DNA from: Halobellus captivus
Lineage (GTDB): Archaea > Halobacteriota > Halobacteria > Halobacteriales > Haloferacaceae
Direction of reading: 5' to 3'
DNA length: 60,459 nt
Assembly (NCBI RefSeq): GCF_007655485.1
Contig: NZ_VJXQ01000001.1
Location: forward strand, 580,481-640,939
This document shows positions 35,445-43,765 of this stretch, piece after piece (position 1 is the stretch's first letter; the number at the start of each line of letters is the position of its first letter). The notes under the pieces are model-generated. The model saw only the letters and a program-made list of their open reading frames with translations. It ran no database searches and was not told the origin of the DNA. Both the position numbers and the translations under genes were made by a program.

Positions 35445-36118
35445 ACGTCTCCGCCGCGTTCTCGCCGCCGCTCCGCGACGACCTGCTCCGCGTCGGACTT
35501 CTACTCAACACGCTCGTCATCGGCTCGCTCGTGTACGTCGTGTCGACAAACGTCGTCCTCACGGAACCGCGATACGCGCTCTACGGCCTCGCGTGGATCC
35601 TCGTCGGAGTCGTCGCCGTCTGGAAGACGGACGTCGCGCCGACGGACCCGACGACTCAACGGCGGGCCGCCGCCGTCGCCGTGTTTTACTTCGCCCTCCT
35701 CGCGGCGGCTGGTGGCCTCGTCACCCTCCCGGCCGCACAAAGCGTGTGGGGTGCCCGCTTGGCTCCGCTGCCGCCCGGGTGGGGCCCTGCGCCGGTCTTG
35801 ACGACCCCGTACGTGGTCGTCGGACTCGTTCCCGCCCGCGTCGTCGGGTACCTAGCCCTCTCGTACCTCGTCTACGCGACGGTGATCGACGCCGCCGAGT
35901 CCGCCATCTCGGGGCTCCTCGGCCTCTTCTCGTGCGTGTCCTGTACGTGGCCGTTCATCGCCTCTCTCGCGACGGGCGCGCTCGGCGGCGGATCGGCCGT
36001 CGCCACCCTCGCGTTGGGCTTCTCGTACGACATCTCGACGGCGGTCTTTCTCGTGACCGTCGCGCTCCTGTACTGGCGGCCGCGCGTCGGCGGTCGCCTC
36101 GGTTCAGCCAAAAAATGA
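35441..36118 (+). CDS. Haloarchaeal multipass membrane protein linked to ctaB
   Basis: A 225-residue protein with about seven membrane helices and few charged residues. I do not recognise a characterised family. The segment LFSCVSCTWPFIASLATG has two cysteines separated by two residues just before a membrane helix, a possible metal or redox site. It overlaps ctaB by 4 bp (ATGA), so it is probably co-translated. A role in terminal oxidase assembly or copper/haem delivery is plausible from position only. Confidence 0.75.
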   Translation: MNVSAAFSPPLRDDLLRVGLLLNTLVIGSLVYVVSTNVVLTEPRYALYGLAWILVGVVAVWKTDVAPTDPTTQRRAAAVAVFYFALLAAAGGLVTLPAAQSVWGARLAPLPPGWGPAPVLTTPYVVVGLVPARVVGYLALSYLVYATVIDAAESAISGLLGLFSCVSCTWPFIASLATGALGGGSAVATLALGFSYDISTAVFLVTVALLYWRPRVGGRLGSAKK

Positions 36119-36508
36119 GTCCGGGCGGTCCGGGCGATCGAGACGTCGACAATCTCACCTGGTGGGGCGGCTACCGCCCCTCTCAGGCGAAGCCGACCGG
36201 TTCGGGACGTCGCGTCGTCTCCGGATCAGGTCTCTCGGGGTGGTGCTCCTCGCTCCGTTCGCGCTCGCCGTCGGAGTCGCGCGACTCCGCGGCGTCGAAT
36301 CGGTCATCGCTCGCTTCTTGCGGGCCAGTCTCGTGTCCCAACCTCGCCAGCGCCTCCCGCCGCTGGGAATGGTAACACATACCAAACTAGTAGTTAGCGT
36401 TAGACAAACAAAAAGCTACCTCTGAAAACCCCGACGCCGAGAGCACAGACCGGCCCTGCGCTTGCCCCGCACAACGCGCTTAATTCGATCCACCGCCAAG
36501 GGACGGGT
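36119..36508. other. Intergenic region with one probable small gene
   Basis: These 390 bp separate the respiratory genes from the SelW-like gene. They contain a probable small minus-strand gene (next entry), its AT-rich promoter near 36404-36415 and the box CTTAATT at 36479-36485 for the SelW-like gene. Confidence 0.5.
36183..36380 (-). CDS. Possible small acidic protein (65 aa) with MCYH start
   Basis: It begins MCYHSQRREALARLGHETG and then becomes rich in D, E, R and P with no predicted fold. A cysteine, tyrosine and histidine directly after the start recall small haloarchaeal proteins of unknown function that open Met-Cys-x-His. Support comes from the strongly AT-rich CTTTTTGTTTGT 24-35 nt upstream on the same strand and an acidic tail unlike the arginine-rich shadow frames. 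It could still be chance. Confidence 0.45.
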   Translation of the reverse strand: MCYHSQRREALARLGHETGPQEASDDRFDAAESRDSDGERERSEEHHPERPDPETTRRPEPVGFA

Positions 36509-36739
36509 ATGACGAACATCGAGATCGAATACTGCGTGCCCTGTGGGTTCCTGGGGCGCGCCGAGGAGATCCAACACGCGCTGCTCGAACAGTTCGGAGA
36601 CCGGCTGGAGCGCGTCGCGCTGGTGACCGGCGACCACGGCGTGCTGACCGTCGCGGTCGACGGCGACGTCGTCTGGGATAAATCCGAAGACGACTACGAC
36701 GTCGACGAGATCACCCGCCGCGTCCGAGAGGGACGCTGA
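36509..36739 (+). CDS. SelW/Rdx family protein
   Basis: A 76-residue thioredoxin-like protein of the SelW/SelT/SelH group. The redox motif is CVPC in EYCVPCGFLGRAEEI (an extra preceding residue is Tyr), in the family's usual place after the first strand. The core continues LTVAVDGDVVWDKSED. Selenocysteine is replaced by cysteine. Function is thought to be redox regulation, but partners are unknown in archaea. The promoter box is 24-30 nt upstream. Confidence 0.85.
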   Translation: MTNIEIEYCVPCGFLGRAEEIQHALLEQFGDRLERVALVTGDHGVLTVAVDGDVVWDKSEDDYDVDEITRRVREGR

Positions 36740-36772
36740 TCGGAGCGCGTCGACGAGCGCCGAATCGAGGGC

Positions 36773-37801
36773 TCAGTCTCGATGTCCCCACCGACGTCCG
36801 TCGTCGGCGTACCGGGCCTCGAAGATCCGGTCCCACTGGGAACCGGAGAGGTCGACGTCGGCCGCGCCGACGTTCTCGTCGAGTTGTTCGACCGTACGCG
36901 CGCCGACGATCGGGACGACCGTCGCGTCCGGGTAGTCCATTAGCCAGCGGAGCGCCACCTGCGCGGGCGAGGCGTCGACCTCCTCGGCGACTTCCCTGAC
37001 GGTGTCGAGGACGCGCCAGCCGCGCTCGGAGAGATAGTAGTCGTCGAACTTGTCGTCCATCGATCCGCGGGAGCCATCCGGGGCGATCACTCGCGTCGGA
37101 TCGTCGGGATCGGCGCGCTCGTACTTACCGGTGAGAAAGCCGCCAGCCAGCGGCGAGTACGGGCAGACCGCCAGGCCCTGATCGCCGCAGACGTCGAGGT
37201 ACTCGCTCACGTCCTCGTAGTAACCCGCGTGGAACAGGGGCTGAGTGACCTCGAAGCGCTCCCACCCGTTGACGTCGGATTTCCACAGCGCCTTCGCGAG
37301 TTGCCACGCCGCCATCGTCGACGCCCCGAGGTAGGTGATTTTCCCCTGTTCGACCAGCCGATTCAAGGTCGACAGCGTCTCCTCGATCGGCGTCTCCTCG
37401 TCCCAGCGGTGAATGTAGTACAGGTCCAGGTAGTCGGTCCCGAGGCGGTCGAGCGTCCCTTCGATCTGGTTTCGGATGTGCGTGCGGGAGAGGCCGGAGC
37501 CGTTGGGATTGTCGGGGTCGAATCCGAAGTACACCTTCGAGGCGAGAACGACCGACGACCGATCCCTGTCGGCGAGCCAGTCGCCGATCCACGACTCGCT
37601 GCGGCCGCTGGGCGTCCCGTAGACGTTCGCGGTGTCGATGAAGTTGCCGCCCCGGTCGGCAAACGCGTCCAGCAGTTCGTGGGCTTCGTCCCTCGTCGTC
37701 TCGACGACGCCGTCGGTCTCGCGGCCGAAGCGCCACGTCCCGAAGCAGAGTTCCGATACCTTCGTGCCGGTCGAGCCGAGTCGTCGGTAATTGAGGCTCA
37801 T
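36773..37801 (-). CDS. Aldo/keto reductase
   Basis: A 342-residue TIM-barrel oxidoreductase close to the Kv-beta/YghZ-like subgroup. The catalytic tetrad residues are Asp and Tyr in FIDTANVYG, Lys in VVLASKVYFG and His in LYYIHRWDEE. The NADPH site includes PIVGARTVEQLDEN near the C-terminus. A further family segment is CPYSPLAGGFLTGKY. The start MSLNYRRLGSTGTKVS replaces an upstream in-frame ATG. Substrate is unknown. A GCTTTTGC box lies about 25-32 nt upstream. Confidence 0.9.
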   Translation of the reverse strand: MSLNYRRLGSTGTKVSELCFGTWRFGRETDGVVETTRDEAHELLDAFADRGGNFIDTANVYGTPSGRSESWIGDWLADRDRSSVVLASKVYFGFDPDNPNGSGLSRTHIRNQIEGTLDRLGTDYLDLYYIHRWDEETPIEETLSTLNRLVEQGKITYLGASTMAAWQLAKALWKSDVNGWERFEVTQPLFHAGYYEDVSEYLDVCGDQGLAVCPYSPLAGGFLTGKYERADPDDPTRVIAPDGSRGSMDDKFDDYYLSERGWRVLDTVREVAEEVDASPAQVALRWLMDYPDATVVPIVGARTVEQLDENVGAADVDLSGSQWDRIFEARYADDGRRWGHRD

Positions 37802-37873
37802 ACCCGGATTGACGCCCGGCAGCGGCAAAAGCGTGGGTGTCTGCCGCCTGTGCGCCGCGAAAACTGATCGCCG

Positions 37874-38278
37874 TTATTCGACCGGTTCGAATCGGAAGCC
37901 GTCCCACTCCTGGCTCGCGGGCTCTCTGATTCCCGCGCCGGGTTCGCGGAGTTCCTGGCAGTAGACCGGCCGGACCTCGTCGCCGATTTCGATCTCCTCG
38001 GTGGTCACCTGCCCGATCGCGCGGACGGGTTCGCCCTCAACGTCGAACTCGACGATCGCGAGCGTATTCGGCTGTCGGACGCCCGGCGGCGTCGCCGTCG
38101 ACGTCGTCCACGTGATCACTTCGGCGACGTACTCGCTCAGGTCGACGGTGCCGGTCGGCTCCTCGCCGCCGGGGCCGAGCGGGTGGCCGGGGTAGGTGAG
38201 ACTCCCGTCGGGGTAGCGATACGCCTCCATCACGTGGTCGGATCCGCCGTCGGATTCGAGTTCGCGATCCTCGTTCAT
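37874..38278 (-). CDS. OB-fold acyl-CoA-associated protein, partner of the thiolase
   Basis: A 134-residue protein with an OB-fold core (LAIVEFDVEGEPVRAIGQVT, then EIEIGDEVRPVY). It belongs to the group of small OB-fold proteins, often with a rubredoxin-like zinc ribbon, that pair with thiolases (DUF35/ChsH2-type). Here the zinc ribbon cysteines are missing from the N-terminal part. It overlaps the thiolase gene by 4 bp, so the two very likely form a complex, as in the archaeal thiolase/HMG-CoA synthase assembly. Confidence 0.85.
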   Translation of the reverse strand: MNEDRELESDGGSDHVMEAYRYPDGSLTYPGHPLGPGGEEPTGTVDLSEYVAEVITWTTSTATPPGVRQPNTLAIVEFDVEGEPVRAIGQVTTEEIEIGDEVRPVYCQELREPGAGIREPASQEWDGFRFEPVE

Positions 38279-39429
38279 TGTTGACCCTCCAGAATCGTCG
38301 TCGTCACGCAGTTGCCGAACCCGCCGACGTTGCAGGCGAGCGCCGCCTCGGCCTTGACCTGTCGGGGGCCCGCCTCGCCGACGACTTGTTTGTAGATCTC
38401 GTACACCTGTGCCACGCCCGAGGCCCCGAGCGGGTGGCCCTTCGACTTGAGGCCGCCGGACGTGTTGATCGGCAGTTCGCCGTCGCGATCGGTGACACCC
38501 TCCTCGACCGCCTTCCATCCCTCGCCCTTCTCGAAGAAGCCGAGGTCTTCTGATTGGAGGAACTCGAGGATGGTGAACATATCGTGCAGTTCCGCGACGT
38601 CGACGTCCTCGGGCCGCATATCGGCCATCTCGTAAGCCTGTTCGGAGGAGTTGACGACGCCGCCCATCGTCGTCGGGTCCGCGCGCTCGTGGACGACGTG
38701 GGTGTCGGTCGCGCCGCCGATCCCCGAGACGACCGCGTACTCGTCGGCGTACTCGCGGGCGACGGACTCCGGGCAGAACAGCAGCGCCGCCGACCCGTCC
38801 GTGATCGGACAGAAATCGTAGAGTCGAAGGGGGTCGGCGACGACCGGTGATTCCAATACTGTGTCGAGGTCGACCTCCTTTTGAAACTGCGCGTGTGGGT
38901 TGTCGACGCCGTTCCTGTGATTCTTCACCGCGACTTTGCCGAGCGACTCGCGCGGGGCGTCGTACGTTTCGAGGTAGGCGCGGGCGGTCAGCCCGGCGAA
39001 GGACGGCAGCGTCACGCCGTGTTTGTACTCCACGGGGTGCGTCAGCGACGCGATGACGTCCGTCGCCTCGGCAGTCGATCGGTGAGTCATCTTCTCGCCG
39101 CCGACGAGCATCGTCATCTCGGACGCACCGGAGGCGACCGACTGCCACGCGGCGTAGACGCCCGCACCGCCGGACGAGGAGGTCTGATCGATTCGAGCCG
39201 TGTAGGCCGGAATCGCCGAGAGGTCGTGCGCGAGGGCGTTCGGAATACCGGTTTGGCCCTCGAACTCGCCGCTCGCCATGTTCGAGACGTACAGGTGTTC
39301 GATGGCGTCGGGTGCGACACCAGCATCTTCGAGGCACGCCTGACCGGCCTCCGAGAGCAACTCGCGGATCCACTCCTCGCGTTGCCCGAACTGGGTCATC
39401 GACGCGCCGATGATCGCTACGCGCTCCAT
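38275..39429 (-). CDS. Thiolase-family protein lacking the nucleophilic cysteine
   Basis: A 384-residue SCP2/archaeal-type thiolase fold. The nucleophile region reads IDQTSSSGGAGVYAA, with Ser84 where cysteine is expected (pattern ACASGG). The late motifs are kept: the histidine in KSKGHPLGASG and the cysteine in CNVGGFGNC. Without the nucleophile, normal two-step thiolysis should fail, so it may use another chemistry (for example decarboxylation or hydrolysis) or act as a scaffold. It overlaps the OB-fold partner by 4 bp. Confidence 0.88.
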   Translation of the reverse strand: MERVAIIGASMTQFGQREEWIRELLSEAGQACLEDAGVAPDAIEHLYVSNMASGEFEGQTGIPNALAHDLSAIPAYTARIDQTSSSGGAGVYAAWQSVASGASEMTMLVGGEKMTHRSTAEATDVIASLTHPVEYKHGVTLPSFAGLTARAYLETYDAPRESLGKVAVKNHRNGVDNPHAQFQKEVDLDTVLESPVVADPLRLYDFCPITDGSAALLFCPESVAREYADEYAVVSGIGGATDTHVVHERADPTTMGGVVNSSEQAYEMADMRPEDVDVAELHDMFTILEFLQSEDLGFFEKGEGWKAVEEGVTDRDGELPINTSGGLKSKGHPLGASGVAQVYEIYKQVVGEAGPRQVKAEAALACNVGGFGNCVTTTILEGQQ

Positions 39430-39553
39430 AGTCCAGAACGTGGGGGCGGTGGCTTACCGGTTTCCCTTTCGGAGAATTGGAACCGCGAACGCGCTTCCCA
39501 CGCGAGAATCGTCTCTCGAAGCGCTTACACCCACCCCGTGTCGACACTGGAAT

Positions 39554-39976
39554 ATGAACGTGGACCTCGACTCGATCGCTCCGAAGCTCGGTGCCGTGGC
39601 GTGTCTCCTCCTCGCGGGCGTCGTGTTCGTCCCCGCGCTCGTGATCTCTGCGCCGGGGACCGGGGTCGCGGCGTACTACGCGTCGGGACCGTTCGGCGTC
39701 TCGGTCGTCGGCGTGCTCGCACTGCTCACCGTCGTCGTCTTCCTCGCGGGCGCGCAGGAGCGTTCCGATCCGATCACCCTCTCGGGCGTCGCGCTCGTCG
39801 CGGCGGTCGCGATGCTCCTGTTCTCGCTGCTGTGGGCTGTCTCGATCGATTCGACGCTGCTCTTCAGCTTCCCCGCCGAGTACGCGTGGATCGAGAACCA
39901 CCGGTGGCTCGTCGTCACCGGCTCGGCGGTCGTCGCCGTCGCCGCTGGCGCGTACGCTCGGGCGATTCTACCCTAA
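39554..39976 (+). CDS. Small haloarchaeal four-helix membrane protein
   Basis: A 140-residue protein with four membrane helices (around 13-35, 47-66, 77-98 and 115-137). I recognise no characterised family. A charged loop AGAQERSDP lies between helices 2 and 3. A GCTTACA box lies about 25-31 nt before the ATG. It directly precedes the SRP RNA gene on the same strand but is not obviously related to it. Confidence 0.75.
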   Translation: MNVDLDSIAPKLGAVACLLLAGVVFVPALVISAPGTGVAAYYASGPFGVSVVGVLALLTVVVFLAGAQERSDPITLSGVALVAAVAMLLFSLLWAVSIDSTLLFSFPAEYAWIENHRWLVVTGSAVVAVAAGAYARAILP

Positions 39977-40068
39977 CGCGAGTGTCGAACGCCCGCTGAT
40001 CGCCGGTCGCTTCGCCCGCGACCCGCACGGCGTCCTTCGATCACGGCGGTCGATGAGTCGAAAGCCCC

Positions 40069-40075
40069 TTATGTG
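40069..40075 (+). promoter_or_regulatory. TATA-like box of the SRP RNA gene
   Basis: TTATGTG lies about 20 nt before the predicted RNA 5' end at 40089. Confidence 0.45.
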
Positions 40076-40088
40076 ATCCCGGTCTACC

Positions 40089-40406
40089 TGAATCCGGACT
40101 AGGTCGGGCAGCTAGGCCCTGCTCTCTACCCGCATTTTCGGCCTTCAGCGGGGACCGAACTCGGGGGCGTCCGGTCAGACCGGTGCGGGCCCCGGAAGCC
40201 AACGTCGAAACCTCGTCCTTCGGGGACAGCGGTTCACCGACACCGGCCGCAGGGTCGGCTCGAGGTGATTCGTCGCCGGTACCCCGCCAGGCGCGGAAGC
40301 GAGCAGCGGACCTGCGAACGTTCGTCGCTCGGAGGATCGCGGGGTGGAGGAGGCGACTGGGATTCCCCGCGTCGGAACGCCGGGCAATCCCGCCGTCCGC
40401 CATTCA
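40089..40406 (+). ncRNA. ffs: Signal recognition particle (7S) RNA
   Basis: About 318 nt, the usual length of archaeal SRP RNA. The ends pair as helix 1: TGAATCCGGAC at 40089-40099 with GTCCGCCATTCA at 40395-40406. The Alu-domain-like 5' part contains CTAGGTCGGGCAGCTAGG, and the S domain contains the SRP54-binding helix 8 signature around 40290-40312 (CCAGGCGCGGAAGCGAGCAG, followed by CGGACC). The exact ends are estimated to within a few bases. Its protein partner SRP19 is encoded at 20.3-20.6 kb. Frames read through this region are not genes. Confidence 0.85.
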
Positions 40407-40533
40407 TACCGTATTCACGTCGCGAGCAACGCCGCTTACAAAAAAGGACGAACGCCGCGCAGTGTCAGCAAACGCGACGATCCGCAATTTCAGGCGCTTT
40501 CGGCCGAGGCATCGGTAGAGGTTCGGGCCGGTC

Positions 40534-41721
40534 CTACTCGTCTGCGTCGTCCGCGTCGTCCACCTCATCCCCACTCTCATCGAACTCGAACTCCAATTCG
40601 GTCTCCGCACCGCCGTGACTGACCTCGATTTCGAGTTCGTCGGCGTCATCGGGAATCGAAACGACGAATTCGCCGTTCGCATCGGTGGTTCCGGACGGAC
40701 CGTCGTCGACGTCGACGGTCGCGTTTTCTATCGCGGACCCGTTGTTCGTTACGCGTAGCGTCGCGTTCTCTCCGGGTGCGACGTCGTCGAGGAACGTCGC
40801 GTTCAGCGCGGATTCCGCCCGATCCTCGCGGTCGCGGTCATCTTCGTCATCTTCGTCGTCATCGTCGTCGACGCGTTCGATCTCGACGTCGGTCCCCGAT
40901 TCGGAGATGACCGGTTTGAGGATGTACTTCCCGCTCTGTCCGGCCTTCACGACGGTGATGTCGAAGACGAAGTCGACGGACTCGCCGTTACCGACCGTGA
41001 AGTCCGAGTTCAATTGGAGTTTTCCGCTGGGGAGTTTCACGCGCTGATCGCTGCCGTCCTTCAGCGTGCCGTTCACGTCGGAAACGTAGACGAACACCTT
41101 CTCGTAGGAGCCGTTCGGAACGTCGAGTTCCGAGAGTTTCGTGGCGTTCGCGCCCTGTAGACGCGTCAGATCGACGGTCCGGTTGTCGACCTCGTATTCG
41201 ACCCACTCGCGGTCGTCGTCATCGTCCGCGTCTTCTCCTTCGTCTTCTTCCTCGTCCGCGTCTTCTCCTTCGTCGGCATCATCGTCGTCGACGCTGTCAT
41301 CAGCGTCATCTTCCGCGTCAGTCGTCGTCTGGTTGGCGTCTGCGTCGTCGCCGTCGACGGTATCACCTCCGTCGTCAGTCGATTCGTCACCGTCCTCTGT
41401 CTCGTCGCTATCGTCGGCGTCATCGTCTTCCGCGTTTTCTTCGTCGGCGTCATCGTCCTCATCAGCGTCGTCCTCGGCTGGCTTCAGCCCCACCTTGGTG
41501 ATCGTGACGTTGAGGTGCTCGAAGTCGCCGATCGCGTTCTGTTCGTCGCTGATGTACAGATTCACCGTTCCGGTCGTTCCCTCCGCACTTCCGGCGGTCG
41601 ATGCACCGTCGGACGTCCCGTCCATCGCGGTCCCGTCTTCTGCCCCGGTCATCCCTCCTGTGCACCCGGCGAGAAGCACGAGCGCCGCGACGAGCAGGCT
41701 CGCGATTGCGTTTCGGTTCAT
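40534..41721 (-). CDS. DUF4382-type lipoprotein with acidic tracts
   Basis: A 395-residue exported lipoprotein. The signal ends in the lipobox LLAGC, so it is lipid-anchored after cleavage. A domain like DUF4382 (VNLYISDEQNAIGDFEHLNVTI) is split by a run of about 90 almost purely Asp/Glu/Ala residues (82-170), then resumes at WVEYEVDNRTVDLTRLQG. A second acidic run precedes a C-terminal Ig-like domain (ENATLRVTNNGSAI, then SGTTDANGEF). Several NxT/S sequons suit surface N-glycosylation. Function unknown. Confidence 0.8.
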   Translation of the reverse strand: MNRNAIASLLVAALVLLAGCTGGMTGAEDGTAMDGTSDGASTAGSAEGTTGTVNLYISDEQNAIGDFEHLNVTITKVGLKPAEDDADEDDDADEENAEDDDADDSDETEDGDESTDDGGDTVDGDDADANQTTTDAEDDADDSVDDDDADEGEDADEEEDEGEDADDDDDREWVEYEVDNRTVDLTRLQGANATKLSELDVPNGSYEKVFVYVSDVNGTLKDGSDQRVKLPSGKLQLNSDFTVGNGESVDFVFDITVVKAGQSGKYILKPVISESGTDVEIERVDDDDDEDDEDDRDREDRAESALNATFLDDVAPGENATLRVTNNGSAIENATVDVDDGPSGTTDANGEFVVSIPDDADELEIEVSHGGAETELEFEFDESGDEVDDADDADE

Positions 41722-41827
41722 TTCACTCCGATCCCACGGGACGCAGCGTCATTTAGTAGACCGTTGTTGATACCGAATTCATCCGAATTTGTTCGAATTA
41801 CTTGGCGTCGCGGCCCAGGTTCCCAAA

Positions 41828-42607
41828 TCAACCCCACGCGCCGAGGCTCGCTTGCAGGTCGCGCGTCGTCGCCTCCGGCGTCGCCTCGTAGCCGACGAGG
41901 TCCCGGAGGTCGACGGCGTAGGTGCTCCGCGCGTGATCGAGCACGAGCAGCCGACCCTGGACGCCTCGGACCGTTCCCGTCGCGATCGTCTCGGCGACGG
42001 GTCGGTCTCGGAGGTCGAGCCCGTACGAGAAATCGAAGCGATCCGCCCCGTCGACGTCGAACCGGCCGAGGAGGTCGTCCCACGCGTCGTCGTCGACCGT
42101 GCGGTGGAGTCCGTCCCGCTTCGTCGGCACGCGGATGCGATCCGGAATCTCCCGGGCGATTTCGGCCTCGCGCTCCCGGGCGATCCGACCGTCAGAGACC
42201 GTCTGCAGGAGCGCACCGCGATCCGCTCCCTGCTCCCGCAGGCGCGTCTCCAACCGCCACTCCTTCGTGACGCCCACTTTGAACACGTCGGGCGCGAACG
42301 CCGCGAGGTAGATGGCGTGCGGTTCGACGCAGTCCATCTCGTCTTTGAGACACGTGCCCGTACACTTCGCACAGACCCACGTCGAGCGGTGCTGCGGGCA
42401 GTACGGCGCGCTCGGGTTCGAGCAGGAGACGTGGCCCTCATCGGTGATCGTCCCGGCGCAGCGGCGCTCCCCGAGCGTGTAGGCGAGTTCGGTTCCGGGG
42501 TCAAGCGTGACGAAGTCAAGATCGCCGATCGCTGATGCGTCGCTCACGTAGAGCCCCGGGGCGTCGGTGTCGTCTGGACCGCCCGTGTCGTAGCCGACGA
42601 ACTGCAC
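41828..42607 (-). CDS. DUF2797 family protein
   Basis: A 259-residue protein. The first third has a cysteine/histidine cluster (RRCAGTI, VSCSNPSAPYCPQHR and WVCAKCTGTCL) that probably binds zinc. The following IYLAAFAPDVFKVGVTKEWR resembles the core of DUF2797, which shows distant similarity to GIY-YIG-type folds. No partner is apparent. It lies 52 bp downstream of the epimerase gene on the same strand and may be co-transcribed. Confidence 0.8.
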   Translation of the reverse strand: MQFVGYDTGGPDDTDAPGLYVSDASAIGDLDFVTLDPGTELAYTLGERRCAGTITDEGHVSCSNPSAPYCPQHRSTWVCAKCTGTCLKDEMDCVEPHAIYLAAFAPDVFKVGVTKEWRLETRLREQGADRGALLQTVSDGRIAREREAEIAREIPDRIRVPTKRDGLHRTVDDDAWDDLLGRFDVDGADRFDFSYGLDLRDRPVAETIATGTVRGVQGRLLVLDHARSTYAVDLRDLVGYEATPEATTRDLQASLGAWG

Positions 42608-42659
42608 GCGAGGAGGTAGTCGATCCGGCGTGAAAGCGATGCCGTTCTGCGGTCCCTCG

Positions 42660-43628
42660 CTAGGAATCTGCGGGATCGGACGCGGCCTCGTCGTGTTCGG
42701 CCCGCAGTTCCTCGTACAGTTCCTCGGCCGCGCGACGAACCGCGTCGTCGCTGGAGGACTCCGCCTCCCAGCCGAGTCCCGAGAGCTTCTCGACGGAGAG
42801 CCGCATCCTCGGGACGTCGCCCTCCCAGCCGCGGTCGCCGCCGGTGTACGCGTAGTCGGGGTTCAGGCCCATCACGTCGGCGACGACGTCGGCGATCCGG
42901 GTGACCGACGTTGTCGTTCGCGTGCCGAGGTTGTAGGTGTTCATCGCGCGGTCGGCGTGCTCGACGACGTGGCAGATGGCGTCGACGCACTCGGTGACGT
43001 GGAGGTAGGACTTCTCCTGGCGACCGTCGCCGAGGATTTCCAAGGTTTCGGGGTCATCGAGAAGCTTCTCGATGAAATCCGGGATGACGTTGCCGCGCTG
43101 GTTCGGGCCGACGATGTTCGCGAAGCGGAAGCACCAGACGGTGAAGTCCTTCGCGTGGGCGTACGTCGAGAGCAACCCCTCGTCGGCGAGTTTCGACGCG
43201 CCGTAGACGCTGATCGGTTCCAACGGGGCGAAGTCCTCGGGGGTCGGCCGGGGAGCTTCGCCGTACACCGTCGACGAGGAGGTGAAGGCGACGTCGGAGA
43301 CGCCGACCTCGTCCATCCGCTCGAGGACGTTGTACGTCATCTCGGTGTTCTCCTCGAACAGTTTGCGGGGCTCGGCGTAGTTGGTATCAGTGTACGCCGC
43401 CAAGTGGAACACCACGTCGACGTCGGCGGTGATGACGTCAGCGACGTCTCGCTGTTCGGTCATATCGGCCTCGACGAACGCGACGCCCTCGGGGACCCGT
43501 TCGCGCGTTCCCTTCGAGAGGTCGTCGGCGACGACGACGTCGTTGTCCTCGCGGAGGCGACGCGCGAGGTGCGAGCCGACGAGACCCGCGCCGCCGGTGA
43601 CGACGATCCGCTTGTCGGAGAGGTGCAT
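42660..43628 (-). CDS. NAD-dependent epimerase/dehydratase (GalE-like)
   Basis: A 322-residue extended short-chain dehydrogenase. The nucleotide motif is VVTGGAGLVGSHLA, the active site has SSSTVYGEA with Ser/Thr and YGASK with Tyr and Lys. DDLSKGTRERV and FRFANIVGP fit sugar-nucleotide epimerases. UDP-glucose or UDP-N-acetylhexosamine epimerisation is likely, supplying surface glycans. The exact sugar cannot be told. The gene is divergent from trm56. Confidence 0.88.
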   Translation of the reverse strand: MHLSDKRIVVTGGAGLVGSHLARRLREDNDVVVADDLSKGTRERVPEGVAFVEADMTEQRDVADVITADVDVVFHLAAYTDTNYAEPRKLFEENTEMTYNVLERMDEVGVSDVAFTSSSTVYGEAPRPTPEDFAPLEPISVYGASKLADEGLLSTYAHAKDFTVWCFRFANIVGPNQRGNVIPDFIEKLLDDPETLEILGDGRQEKSYLHVTECVDAICHVVEHADRAMNTYNLGTRTTTSVTRIADVVADVMGLNPDYAYTGGDRGWEGDVPRMRLSVEKLSGLGWEAESSSDDAVRRAAEELYEELRAEHDEAASDPADS

Positions 43629-43765
43629 ATTCGAGGTGCACTCGGCGGGGGTAAGTGCGTTCTCCTTTCCGTAAGCAAGCGCTTCGCTCCGGCGGTCGGT
43701 CCGCCGCGGACGACATCGACTACCGAAGCGAAGCGCCTTAGCGCCCGCCGCGTCTGGAGGGGAGT

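Noticed and set aside
36162-36425. Plus-strand 87-residue frame with a hydrophobic stretch
   Set aside because: It runs opposite the more protein-like minus-strand frame, spans that frame's promoter, and lacks a promoter and start context.
40041-40403. Minus-strand and plus-strand open frames across the SRP RNA
   Set aside because: Composition is not haloarchaeal protein-like, and the region has the paired ends and helix 8 signature of SRP RNA.
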